DNA from: Nonomuraea sp. SBT364
GTDB taxonomy: Bacteria > Actinomycetota > Actinomycetes > Streptosporangiales > Streptosporangiaceae
Direction of reading: 5' to 3'
Length of the DNA: 37,662 bases
Assembly (NCBI RefSeq): GCF_001083785.1
Contig: NZ_LAVL01000078.1
Span: 1 to 37,662, forward strand
Part shown: in pieces, positions 17,274 through 24,545 of the stretch
Position numbering within the stretch: position 1 is the stretch's first letter
Layout of the letters: each line of letters starts with the position of its first letter
Made by a program: the position numbers and the translations under genes
The notes under the pieces: model-generated
Told to the model about the DNA's origin: nothing
Databases searched by the model: none
Seen by the model: only the letters and a program-made list of their open reading frames with translations

Positions 17274-17755
17274 ACCTCCGCATACGCCGCTACCGCTGGT
17301 CTGACCTCGACACCATCCTCACCCTGCACCAGATCTGCCTCGCCGAGGTGGGCCTGACCCCGGGTGACGGCGTCTACTACGACGACGACTTCCCCCGCAT
17401 CCAGGAGCTCTACCTGGCGTGCGGGGGTGACTTCCTCGTCGGCGAGACGGGCTCGCGCGTGGTCGCCATGGGCGGCCTCAAACCCGTCGACACCGAGACG
17501 GCCGAGGTGTGCCGGCTCCGTGTCCACCCGGCGCACCAGCGGTGCGGCTTCGGCGCCGCGATGCTGTCGGCGCTCGAAGCCCGGGCCGTGGAGCTCGGCT
17601 TCCGCTGCCTGCGCGGCGACACGACCCTCAACCAGGGCGCGGCCCTGGCCCTGTACGCGCGCCAGGGCTGGCGCGAGACCTCCCGCCGCCAAATCGGCCC
17701 GCTCACCGTCGTCTACGGTGAGAAGCGCCTCGTCCCGGCCACCGTAGAGCTCTAG
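17270..17755 (+). CDS. GNAT-family N-acetyltransferase
   Basis: This 161-residue protein has one GNAT domain. Acetyl-CoA binding motif A reads CRLRVHPAHQRCGFGAAMLSALE, with the QRCGFG pyrophosphate loop. Motif B is in LNQGAALALYARQGWRET. The substrate, an amine of a small molecule or protein, cannot be deduced. The start overlaps the regulator's stop (ATGA), with GAAGGGAG 9 nt upstream. Tight coupling to an XRE/TPR regulator suggests it acts on the same process, possibly by modifying a signal or the regulator itself. That is speculative. Confidence 0.9.
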   Translation: MNLRIRRYRWSDLDTILTLHQICLAEVGLTPGDGVYYDDDFPRIQELYLACGGDFLVGETGSRVVAMGGLKPVDTETAEVCRLRVHPAHQRCGFGAAMLSALEARAVELGFRCLRGDTTLNQGAALALYARQGWRETSRRQIGPLTVVYGEKRLVPATVEL

Positions 17756-17915
17756 CTCCGGTCCCTTTCCTCCCTGTCCGTGCGACGGCCCACGCCTGTC
17801 GCCGGGCTCGACGCGTGCCCGATTCCCCTTCTCCCGCGGGAGGCTGGAGGGGCGCTGCGATATGGGGGGAATCGGTGTTTCGGTCGGGCCAGAGGATAAG
17901 GTTGTCCGGTCCTTT

Positions 17916-17933
17916 GAGTGAGGGTCTTCACTC
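17916..17933. other. Inverted repeat upstream of the EamA gene
   Basis: GAGTGA and TCACTC flank a 6-nt loop (GGGTCT). The surrounding 250-bp spacer 17756-18007 has no supported gene. The repeat could be a weak terminator of the GNAT transcript or an operator. Confidence 0.4.
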
Positions 17934-18007
17934 CAGGTGGTAGAGGAGCCTCACCAGACGCCGTCCGTGCCCCGGCGGCTGCGAATCGTAGTGGCATGCT
18001 TCCTGCC

Positions 18008-19267
18008 ATGGCAGTCGTGCCCGCTCCCCGCCCCCTTACGGGAGCCGTGCTTCTGTTGTTCGTCAGCGCCGCTTGGGGGTCGGCGTTCCCGCTGATGAAG
18101 GATCTCATCGAGCGGTTACCGGTGGAGGATCTGCTCGCCGAGCGCTACTCGCTGGCGGCCATCACTCTGCTGCTCATCCGGCCCCGCTGCCTGCGCGGGC
18201 TGTCGCGGGGGACGTGGGTCAACGGGATCGTCCTGGGGGTCATGTTCGGGGTCGGGCAGGCCGCGCAGGCGGTGGCGCTGGACAACCTGTCCGCGTCGGT
18301 CTCCGGGTTCGCCGTCGGGTGCAACGTGGTGATCACGCCGCTGATGGCGCTGGCGTTGTTCCGGGTACGGGTGCCGGTGCGGGTCTGGATCGGGGTGGTG
18401 CTGGCGCTGGCCGGGATGACCGTGTTCACGCTGCTGCGCGGGTCGGAGGACCACCCGGTCGAGATGCTGGCGCTCGGCGTGACGCTCTCGGCGGCGGCCC
18501 TGTATTCCGGCCACACCCTGATGCTGGCGCGGCTGTCCAGGAAGGGCGAGACCTTCAACGCCTACGCGCTGACCGTCATCCAGCTCGGCTCCATCGGGGC
18601 GCTGACCGGGGTGCTGGCGGTGCGCGACGGGATCTCGCTGCCGGCGACCGTGCCCGACTGGGCGGTGCTCGCGCACCTGTCCGTGATCTCCTGCGCGCTG
18701 GGGTTCCTGGCTCGCTCGTACGGCCAGGCGCACGTGCCGGCGGTGGCCGGTGCGGTGCTGATGTCGTCGCAGCCGTTCTGGGTGTCGGCGATCGCGGTCA
18801 TCTGGTTCCAGGAGCAGCTCGGCTGGAGCATGGTGGTGGGCGGCGGGCTGATGGCGGCCTCGATGCTGCTCGCGGTGCCGTCGTCCGGCGCGGTCGACGA
18901 GTCCGCCGCCGAACGCCGCCGCCTGCTCGTGGTGTCGCGGCGGGCCTCGCGGGTGCTGGGCGAGCTCAAGGTCAAACGCGGCGACCCGCTGAACCTGACC
19001 GGCGCCGTCACCCCGGTGCTCGCCAAGAGCGCGTGCGCGGACACCGGGAAATGCCCATGGAACGAGCATTCCATGAAGGGTGTCCGGGAACCCAGCCTGG
19101 AGCGGCTGATCGAACGGGCGACGCTGATCGTGCGTTCCAAGAACCTTTCGACCCCGGGGTGCTGTCAATCGGTGACGCTGCTGGGACGATGCCTGTGCGA
19201 CCTGATGGCGGAGTCCGAGGAAAAGGGATCTTCACCCTCATTGCCTGGCTGGTTTCGGCCCCAATAG
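18008..19267 (+). CDS. EamA/DMT-family transporter with long C-terminal tail
   Basis: The protein has 419 residues. The first ~295 form ten hydrophobic helices in two EamA repeats; WGSAFPLMKDLI in helix 1 and ALDNLSASVSGFAVGCNVVITPL are typical drug/metabolite transporter wording. Family members usually stop near 300 residues. Here about 125 more follow: a basic helix (RRRLLVVSRRASRVLGELKVKR), then a segment with six cysteines in Cys-rich spacing (SACADTGKC, GCC, RCLC). The tail keeps in-frame, mostly GC-ending codons, so it looks coded rather than accidental read-through; the last 15 codons are less biased. The ATG at 18008 gives the usual short N-terminus; ATG 17996 is possible. Substrate unknown, metabolite export likely. 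Confidence 0.85.
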   Translation: MAVVPAPRPLTGAVLLLFVSAAWGSAFPLMKDLIERLPVEDLLAERYSLAAITLLLIRPRCLRGLSRGTWVNGIVLGVMFGVGQAAQAVALDNLSASVSGFAVGCNVVITPLMALALFRVRVPVRVWIGVVLALAGMTVFTLLRGSEDHPVEMLALGVTLSAAALYSGHTLMLARLSRKGETFNAYALTVIQLGSIGALTGVLAVRDGISLPATVPDWAVLAHLSVISCALGFLARSYGQAHVPAVAGAVLMSSQPFWVSAIAVIWFQEQLGWSMVVGGGLMAASMLLAVPSSGAVDESAAERRRLLVVSRRASRVLGELKVKRGDPLNLTGAVTPVLAKSACADTGKCPWNEHSMKGVREPSLERLIERATLIVRSKNLSTPGCCQSVTLLGRCLCDLMAESEEKGSSPSLPGWFRPQ

Positions 19268-19388
19268 GGCACATATCACCACAAAATAGCAGGCGCTTCT
19301 GTCAATTAGTCTCGCACTTATTCACCGTTAATCTTGATAATCGCTGGAGTGTCCGAATAATAGAATTAACCCCCAGTGGAGGTGCACC
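19268..19388. other. AT-rich intergenic segment
   Basis: Much less GC-rich than any flanking DNA, with runs such as CACAAAATAG, GTTAATCTTGATAATC and GAATAATAGAATTAAC. It carries the promoter candidate for the small peptide gene and may be a regulatory region or a transferred piece. Confidence 0.6.
19334..19366 (+). promoter_or_regulatory. Promoter of the 24-residue peptide and TPR gene
   Basis: TTGATA (19334-19339), then 17 bp, then AATAAT (19357-19362). TAGAAT (19361-19366) overlaps as an alternative -10 with a longer spacer. A 5' leader of about 20 nt would carry the GGAGG before the ATG at 19389. Confidence 0.55.
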
Positions 19389-19463
19389 ATGAAGCGCATC
19401 GCCGTCCGCAAGCCCGGAACCGCGCGGCTAGGCGGGACCTCCAGCGTCATTCACAAGGGGTGA
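19389..19463 (+). CDS. 24-residue peptide of unknown function, coupled to a TPR protein
   Basis: The ATG at 19389 follows a textbook ribosome binding site (GTGGAGG, 7 nt spacing) and an AT-rich promoter. The peptide begins MKRIAVRKPGTARL, continues with Gly-Gly-Thr-Ser-Ser, and ends VIHKG. It has net charge about +6, no Cys, no signal peptide and no membrane helix. Its stop TGA overlaps a GTG that opens the TPR protein frame (GTGA). Possible roles are a short signalling or toxin-like peptide sensed by the TPR protein, a precursor of a modified peptide, or simply a leader that sets translation of the next gene. No maturation enzyme lies alongside. It includes a CTA codon and an ATT codon, rare among its neighbours. 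The gene is well supported by signals but not by homology. Confidence 0.6.
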   Translation: MKRIAVRKPGTARLGGTSSVIHKG

Positions 19464-21163
19464 TCGAGGACAGGTCCCACCTCAAGGTCCAGGGCGGTCC
19501 GCCCGCCCGCACTCCAGAGGCGCGGCCGCTGATGCCGATGATCGACGGGCATCGGCGGCCGCGCGGTCCTTACACGGTGGGAGCGGCCTTGCTGGCCCAC
19601 CTCGTCCCGGCCGTTTTGGAACGGTCCGCCGGCCTGGTGGCCTCCTACGACATCGAGATCAGGGCGGTCGCGCCCGAGGTGCGGCATCTCGTCCCCGCCA
19701 GGCGGGTGACCGTGGACGCCGGCCTGCCCGACGACGAGCGCATCCTGGTGCCCGCCCCCCGCCGTACGCTCCGGCTGGCCAACGGCATCGCCGAGTTCGT
19801 CCGTACGGCCGTGCCGCCCGGCAGCACGCTGGCCGTGTGCAACGGCGACCAGGCCGACCCCACCGACGCCGAACTGATCGACGTGCTGATGCGCCGCGTC
19901 CCGGCGTCCACCCTGGCGATCACCCTCTACTCCGGCGGGCCCGAGCCGCCTGCCGACACCCGTGACGCCGGCGAGCTCTGGAAGCTCGTGGACCGTTGCG
20001 TACAGGAGGGGTTCCTGCCGGCGGTGGCGGAGCTCGCCGAGCGCGGCCTGGCGCTGACCGAGCCGGGTGGCGAGCGGTGGTGGCGGTTCGCGCAGCGGGC
20101 CGCGACCGCGCTCGGCGGGCTCGGGCGGCGGGAGGAGGCTCGGGCGCTGTGGGAGCAGGCCCGCCGCTCCAGCCGGGACCCCGCCGTGCACGCGGCCTGC
20201 GCGTACGGGCTGGCCATGCTGGACGCCCGTGACCCGGACGGCGCGCGGCGCGACCTCGGGCGGGCCCGGGGGTGGATCAACGAGGCCATCGCCATCTCGA
20301 CGCTGCTGCCCGACCCGGCGCAGCGGGCGTTCAAGCTGGGCTTCGACCGCAACGGGCTGGCGCTGATCGAGTTCAGGCTGGGACGGCCCGACCGGGCGCT
20401 GGAGCTGGTGGAGTCGGCCATCGAGCTGGCCCGCGAGCTGGGGGAGCGGCATCCGGTGCACCGCATGGTGCTGCTGGCCAACCGGGCGCAGCTGCTGGCG
20501 GCGATGGGCCGGGCCAAGGAGGCGCTGGAGGACTACGCCGCCGCCGTCGCGATCGACCCGATGTTCCCCGACTACTACCTCGACCGCGGGAACCTGCTGG
20601 TCAAGCTGGGCCGTGACGCCGAGGCGCTGGCCGACTACGAGGCGGCGCTGCGGGTGGGGCCGCCGTTGCCGGAGGCGCACTACAACCGGGCGGAGCTGCG
20701 GATCGGCCGGGGCGACGCCGAGGGGGCGCTGGCCGATCTGGACCGGGTCATCGACCTCGACCCGTCCTATCTGGACGCCTACATCAACCGCGCCGGGCTG
20801 CTGGCCGCCCTGGAGCGCGACGAGGAGGCCAGGGCCGACGTCACGGCGGGGCTGGCGCTGGAGCCCGCCAGCCCGCACCTGCTCACGGTGCTCGGCCAGC
20901 TGGAGACGGCGGCCGGGCGGCTGCCGGAGGCCAGGCGGGCGCTGGACCTGGCCATCGGCCTGTCTCCCGGGCTGGCGGCCGCGTGGGGGAACCGGGGCGT
21001 GCTCCGCTACGAGGCCGGCGACCTGATCGGGGCCGTCGCCGACCTGACGCAGGCGATCACGCTGGAGCCGCAGCCCGACCTGTACGCGAACCGCGCCGTC
21101 GCACTGCGCGCGCTGGGCCGTACGGCGGAGGCCGAGGCGGACGAGCTGCGCGCCGCGCAGTGA
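19460..21163 (+). CDS. TPR-repeat protein with an actinobacterial N-terminal domain
   Basis: The product is about 567 residues and soluble. After a variable leader, a domain of about 150 residues begins at GHRRPRGPYTVGAALLAHLVP. It continues through YDIEIRAVAPEVRHLVP and contains the acidic NGDQADPTDAELIDVLMRR. I have the impression that this domain recurs in actinomycete TPR proteins but know no name or function. From about residue 205 to the end it is tandem TPR units (ALWEQARRSS, ALEDYAAAVAIDP, ALADYEAALRVGP, ALADLDRVIDLDP, AVADLTQAITLEP). The GTG at 19460 overlaps the peptide stop and codon bias supports it; ATG 19532 would give 543 residues. TPR proteins bind peptides or proteins, so the adjacent 24-residue peptide is the obvious candidate ligand. 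Confidence 0.85.
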   Translation: MIEDRSHLKVQGGPPARTPEARPLMPMIDGHRRPRGPYTVGAALLAHLVPAVLERSAGLVASYDIEIRAVAPEVRHLVPARRVTVDAGLPDDERILVPAPRRTLRLANGIAEFVRTAVPPGSTLAVCNGDQADPTDAELIDVLMRRVPASTLAITLYSGGPEPPADTRDAGELWKLVDRCVQEGFLPAVAELAERGLALTEPGGERWWRFAQRAATALGGLGRREEARALWEQARRSSRDPAVHAACAYGLAMLDARDPDGARRDLGRARGWINEAIAISTLLPDPAQRAFKLGFDRNGLALIEFRLGRPDRALELVESAIELARELGERHPVHRMVLLANRAQLLAAMGRAKEALEDYAAAVAIDPMFPDYYLDRGNLLVKLGRDAEALADYEAALRVGPPLPEAHYNRAELRIGRGDAEGALADLDRVIDLDPSYLDAYINRAGLLAALERDEEARADVTAGLALEPASPHLLTVLGQLETAAGRLPEARRALDLAIGLSPGLAAAWGNRGVLRYEAGDLIGAVADLTQAITLEPQPDLYANRAVALRALGRTAEAEADELRAAQ

Positions 21164-21175
21164 CATCATTGCCGC

Positions 21176-21628
21176 ATGGCAGGACGAACCGGGCGGTCAG
21201 CGGGGGTGTACGCGGCACTCGGGCTCCTCTGGTGGGCCACGATCCGGCTCGCCTGGACCGGGATGTCCTGCGGCGACTGGCCGTGCCTGTTTCCCGCCAC
21301 CGCCACGCTCGTCCTCATCACCGCCGGGGTCCTGGCGGGGGCCGCCTGGGCGCTCGGCCACGTGGGCGTGGCGAACGGGCGCCGGGTGGCGGTGAAGGCG
21401 GCCTGGATGCTCGCGGTGCTCAGGCTCGCCGGTGAGGCGCTGCCGTCGTGGAGCGCCTCCTGGCCGCAGGCGATCAGCGCGGTGGCGGCGTTCGCGGTCG
21501 CCGGCGGCGCGGCCGGGCTCGCCACCACGCCGGGCCTGGCCGCGAGGTGGCGCCGGCTGACCGGATTCGGCGTGCTGGCGCTCGTGCCGCTGGCCCTGAT
21601 GGCGATCTGGCTGCGCGCGCCACTCTGA
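21176..21628 (+). CDS. Small integral membrane protein, unknown
   Basis: This 150-residue protein has about four hydrophobic helices (VYAALGLLWWATIRLAW; ATATLVLITAGVLAGAAWAL; AISAVAAFAVAGGAAGLA; FGVLALVPLALMAIWL). A short CGDWPC loop follows helix 1, whose two cysteines may pair. No family was recognised. It starts 12 nt after the TPR stop. CATCAT lies 6 nt before the ATG, so it could be leaderless from its own promoter or read through from the TPR gene. Confidence 0.7.
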   Translation: MAGRTGRSAGVYAALGLLWWATIRLAWTGMSCGDWPCLFPATATLVLITAGVLAGAAWALGHVGVANGRRVAVKAAWMLAVLRLAGEALPSWSASWPQAISAVAAFAVAGGAAGLATTPGLAARWRRLTGFGVLALVPLALMAIWLRAPL

Positions 21629-21646
21629 CAGACGCCGGAATGCCGT

Positions 21647-21652
21647 TACGGT
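21647..21652 (+). promoter_or_regulatory. -10 element giving a leaderless mRNA
   Basis: TACGGT ends 6 nt before the GTG at 21659, and there is no ribosome binding site. Confidence 0.5.
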
Positions 21653-21658
21653 GGGCGG

Positions 21659-22441
21659 GTGGGCTTCAACGCGCTGCTACATGATCTGCAACCGGGAGCC
21701 GGTGCCCAGGCGGCCGGCATCAGCAGGGGCCACGGCGGCCCGCCCGCGCGCACCGTCGCCATCAGGTCAGGGCAGCACCGGCTGCGCTGCGCCTCGCTGC
21801 TCAAGCCGCTGTACGCGTGGGTGACGGCCGGGCGCATCCCCGACGCCGAACGCTGGCGCCGCCACGCCGAGCCGGCCGTGGTGATCTCCTCCAACTCCGA
21901 CACCCGCAGCCTCTGGCTGGCCGTCGGGCCGCTGGTCATCCTCGACGACATCTACCAGCGCACCGGCGTCTCCTGGCCGATGCACAACGGCGACCCGTCG
22001 CGGTTCGGCTCCGTCGAGGTGGCCGCCGAGGAGGTCGCCCTGGCCTACGCCGCGCTCGCCCAGGCGGCGCTGGCCGGCGACCCGGTCGCGGGTGACGTGC
22101 TGGAGTGGATGCGCCGGGTCGAGGGCTCGCAGGCGTTCGGCGCCCGCGAGGTGCTGGACGCGCCGGAGGCCGGGGTCAAGTGCGGCTGGTTCGGCGAGCC
22201 GGACGAGACGTGCCTGCGCACCCACGCCGTGGCCGTGCTGCCCAGCGGCGGCACCCGGGCCACGGTCGTGGTCGCGCTCACCGCCCAGCCCTACACCGAC
22301 GCGCACGAGCGGGAGACCTACCACGCCAGGGTGGCCGAGGGGCAGCCGGTGGAGGGCGAGCACGAGCGGGTGTCGGGGCCGCTGTTGCGGGCCCTGATGG
22401 CCGAGACGCTGGCCGAGCTGGGCTACCGCGACGCGCCCTGA
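21659..22441 (+). CDS. Cytoplasmic beta-lactamase/DD-peptidase-fold protein
   Basis: The protein has 260 residues. Three motifs occur in the right order and spacing for the penicillin-recognising serine enzymes: SxxK as Ser46-Leu-Leu-Lys49 (CASLLKPLYAW), SxN as Ser78-Asn79 (ISSNSDTRSLW), and a KTG-like Lys174-Cys-Gly (VKCGWFGEPDE). There is no signal peptide, lipobox or membrane helix, which is odd for this superfamily because peptidoglycan and beta-lactams are outside. It may be an esterase or amidase, or a protein that has lost catalysis. The GTG at 21659 follows a -10 directly. Its end overlaps the convergent Nudix gene by 19 bp. The class A-like fold is inferred from motifs only. Confidence 0.7.
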   Translation: MGFNALLHDLQPGAGAQAAGISRGHGGPPARTVAIRSGQHRLRCASLLKPLYAWVTAGRIPDAERWRRHAEPAVVISSNSDTRSLWLAVGPLVILDDIYQRTGVSWPMHNGDPSRFGSVEVAAEEVALAYAALAQAALAGDPVAGDVLEWMRRVEGSQAFGAREVLDAPEAGVKCGWFGEPDETCLRTHAVAVLPSGGTRATVVVALTAQPYTDAHERETYHARVAEGQPVEGEHERVSGPLLRALMAETLAELGYRDAP

Positions 22442-22869
22442 CCCAGCTCGGCGATGACCTCGGCCAGGGTGGGCGGGTCGACGCGGTCGGGCAGCTCGCG
22501 GGCCCAGCTGTGGCCGAGGTAGGCCTCGCGCTCCTCCGCGGAGAGCTCGGCGGGCTCGACCGCCGGCCGGGCGGCGTCGAAGCGGGCCAGGAAGAACGAC
22601 TCCGTCTTGACGTAGCGCACGCCCAGCCAGGTGAAGTCGCGCTCCACCGCGACATGCCGGTCCAGCACCGCCGAGCCGGGCAGCCCGGTCTCCTCGGTCA
22701 GCTCGCGCCTGGCCGCCTCCAGCGGCGTCTCGCCCGGGTCGAGCCCGCCGCCCGGCGGCTCCCACACGTCCTCGCCGCTGACCTTGTCGTACCAGTGCAT
22801 CAACAACACCCGGCCGTCGCGGTCGAGGCAGACGACCCGGGCGGCGGGGCGGTCGCTGGTGAGTTCCAT
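22423..22869 (-). CDS. Nudix hydrolase
   Basis: This 148-residue protein has a complete Nudix box GGGLDPGETPLEAARRELTEETGL, including the REx2EE metal-binding core. The N-terminus ARVVCLDRDGRVLLMHWYDK is usual for the fold. It hydrolyses a nucleoside diphosphate linked to another group; the substrate is not readable. It starts 4 nt after the DUF47 stop and is the last gene of the PiT operon. That may reflect house-cleaning of phosphorylated nucleotides, or co-transcription without a direct link. Confidence 0.93.
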   Translation of the reverse strand: MELTSDRPAARVVCLDRDGRVLLMHWYDKVSGEDVWEPPGGGLDPGETPLEAARRELTEETGLPGSAVLDRHVAVERDFTWLGVRYVKTESFFLARFDAARPAVEPAELSAEEREAYLGHSWARELPDRVDPPTLAEVIAELGQGASR

Positions 22870-22873
22870 CGGG

Positions 22874-23506
22874 TCAGCGTTTCATGGCCCCGTCGGCGAT
22901 GGCGTCGGCGGCCTCGCTGATCGCGATGCCGACGATCTCCAGGCGGCGTACCAGCTCGCGCTCCTTCATGGCCTCGGCCGTCAGCTCGCCGGAGAAGATA
23001 CGGGAGATCTCGTACTGGTACATCCGGCGGATCGCGCTGCCCGTCTTCTTCGCCTCCAGCGCGTCCTGGACCACGGCCGACGGGCTGGAGACCAGGTCGC
23101 GCACGGCGTTCTCCAGCGCGTCGATGCCGACGATCACCTGGTCGAGCAGCGGCGTGAAGCGGATCTGGTCCTTCACCTGATACAGGTGCGACTCGCGGAC
23201 GAAGTCGCGCAGCGAGTCGAGCACGTCGTCGATCGAGCGCGAAAGGCGGAAGAGGTCCTCCCGGTCGATGGGCGTGACCAGGGCCGACTTGAGCTCCTCG
23301 ACCAGCCGGCGGCGTTCCTCGTCGCCGAGGTGCTCGATCGAGCGCATCTGCTCGTGCGCGCCCGTCCTGCCCACCTCGCCGCCGATCATCGCCATGGCCA
23401 GCCAGGCGCCCTCCTTGGTCGCCTCCAGCTGACCGAGCAGCGCGTCCGACAGCGCGCTGTCCATGCGTCCGGCGAGCAGGTCCCGGATCCGGCGCAGCCG
23501 CCTCAC
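22874..23506 (-). CDS. DUF47 (PhoU-like) phosphate transport accessory protein
   Basis: The protein has 210 residues, is nearly all helical and resembles PhoU. Acidic helix pairs of the type RSIEHLGDEERRRLVEELKSALVTPIDREDLFRLSRSIDDVLDSLRDFV are the DUF47 signature; TPIDREDLFRLSRSIDDVLD is especially typical. Such proteins control the PiT transporter encoded beside them. The GTG start overlaps the PiT stop (GTGA), so stoichiometric production is expected. It is cytosolic and likely binds metal through its E/D pairs. Confidence 0.93.
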   Translation of the reverse strand: MRRLRRIRDLLAGRMDSALSDALLGQLEATKEGAWLAMAMIGGEVGRTGAHEQMRSIEHLGDEERRRLVEELKSALVTPIDREDLFRLSRSIDDVLDSLRDFVRESHLYQVKDQIRFTPLLDQVIVGIDALENAVRDLVSSPSAVVQDALEAKKTGSAIRRMYQYEISRIFSGELTAEAMKERELVRRLEIVGIAISEAADAIADGAMKR

Positions 23507-24447
23507 CCCGCAACTCCCTTCCCCGCGTACGCCGCCAGGGCGGCCAGCAACGCGCTGGCCGGCAGCGTCAGCAGCCACGCGATCACGATCTTGACCGCGG
23601 CGTACCAGCGGACCCGGCCGCCGCCGTGGTTGACACCCGCGCCGATCAGCCCGCCGGCGATGGCCTGCGTCATGCTCACCGGCATGCCGAGGGCCGAGCA
23701 GCCCAGCACCGCGGCCCCGGCCGACAGCTCCGCCGACACGCCGTGCAGCGGCCGGAAGGCGATGATCTCCCGGCTGAGCGTACGTCCCGCCTTCGGCAGG
23801 CCGTACAGGGCCCCGACGCCGAACAGGACGGCCACCAGCGACGTGTACGGCAGCGGCGCGTCCGAGAAGCCGAGCGCGATCATGAAGACGGCGAGCATCT
23901 TCTGCCCGTCGTTGGCCGCGTAGGCGACGGTCTGCAGCAGGAAGCCGGCCCGGTGCCAGTTCCACAGGCCGCGCGCGGTGGTGAGCTTGACCAGGACCAC
24001 GGTCACCGCCCACGCCAGCAGCCCGCCGACGATCGGGGCGGCCAGGCCGAAGGCGAGCACCAGCGCGACCGACCCGGCCGAGACCGGCAGCCCCCAGCCG
24101 AGCCCCGCCCCGGTGAGGCCGCCGACGATGGCCAGCGTGAGGCTGGTCGGCCGGCCCTTGGCGCTCAGCACCAGCACCACGGCCAGCGCGCTCAGCACGG
24201 CGATGATGGTGGCGATCCGGCCGCCGGGACCGTCGAAGGTGGCCAGCCGCGTCACGAACGTCAGCGCCACCTGATGCGTCGCGAGCGGCACCGCCGCCAC
24301 CAGGACGACGAGGGTGACGATGCCCGTGACGGGCCGGACCGTGGGCAGCTTGAGACCGGTGGCCAGCAGCGCCCCGCCGTCGTTCATCCCGGTCACGACC
24401 GCGAACAGGCCCGCGATCGCGACCAGCAGCACGGCGTCGAGCGGCAC
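23503..24447 (-). CDS. PiT-family inorganic phosphate transporter
   Basis: The protein has about 314 residues and ten hydrophobic helices. Both family signature repeats are present: GMNDGGALLATGL near the N-terminus and AYAANDGQKMLAVFMIALG in the second half, with the conserved Asn-Asp pairs. PiT proteins move metal-phosphate with H+. The GTG at 24447 has AAAGGA 6 nt upstream. Another GTG two codons earlier abuts that site and is less likely. It is the first gene of the operon with DUF47 and Nudix. The 98-bp region to divergent purU contains no clear PHO box. Confidence 0.93.
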   Translation of the reverse strand: MPLDAVLLVAIAGLFAVVTGMNDGGALLATGLKLPTVRPVTGIVTLVVLVAAVPLATHQVALTFVTRLATFDGPGGRIATIIAVLSALAVVLVLSAKGRPTSLTLAIVGGLTGAGLGWGLPVSAGSVALVLAFGLAAPIVGGLLAWAVTVVLVKLTTARGLWNWHRAGFLLQTVAYAANDGQKMLAVFMIALGFSDAPLPYTSLVAVLFGVGALYGLPKAGRTLSREIIAFRPLHGVSAELSAGAAVLGCSALGMPVSMTQAIAGGLIGAGVNHGGGRVRWYAAVKIVIAWLLTLPASALLAALAAYAGKGVAG

Positions 24448-24498
24448 ACGCACTCCTTTCGTGGAAAACGTCCGTATTGTCCAAATACCTACCCAAGA

Positions 24499-24515
24499 TC
24501 GGCTGGATCAGCCGA
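24499..24515. promoter_or_regulatory. Inverted repeat between pit and purU
   Basis: TCGGCT-GGATC-AGCCGA has perfect 6-bp arms, 15 bp upstream of the purU -10. It sits where a -35 would be, so it could be an operator. Confidence 0.45.
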
Positions 24516-24529
24516 CCCGGGCCTCCCGG

Positions 24530-24535
24530 TAGGCT
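24530..24535 (+). promoter_or_regulatory. -10 element of purU
   Basis: TAGGCT ends 10 nt before the ATG, leaving at most a few nucleotides of leader and no ribosome binding site. Confidence 0.5.
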
Positions 24536-24545
24536 CGGACGCACC

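Noticed and set aside
24448..24545. PHO box for the PiT operon
   Set aside because: No GTTCACC-type words in 11-bp register were found between pit and purU on either strand.
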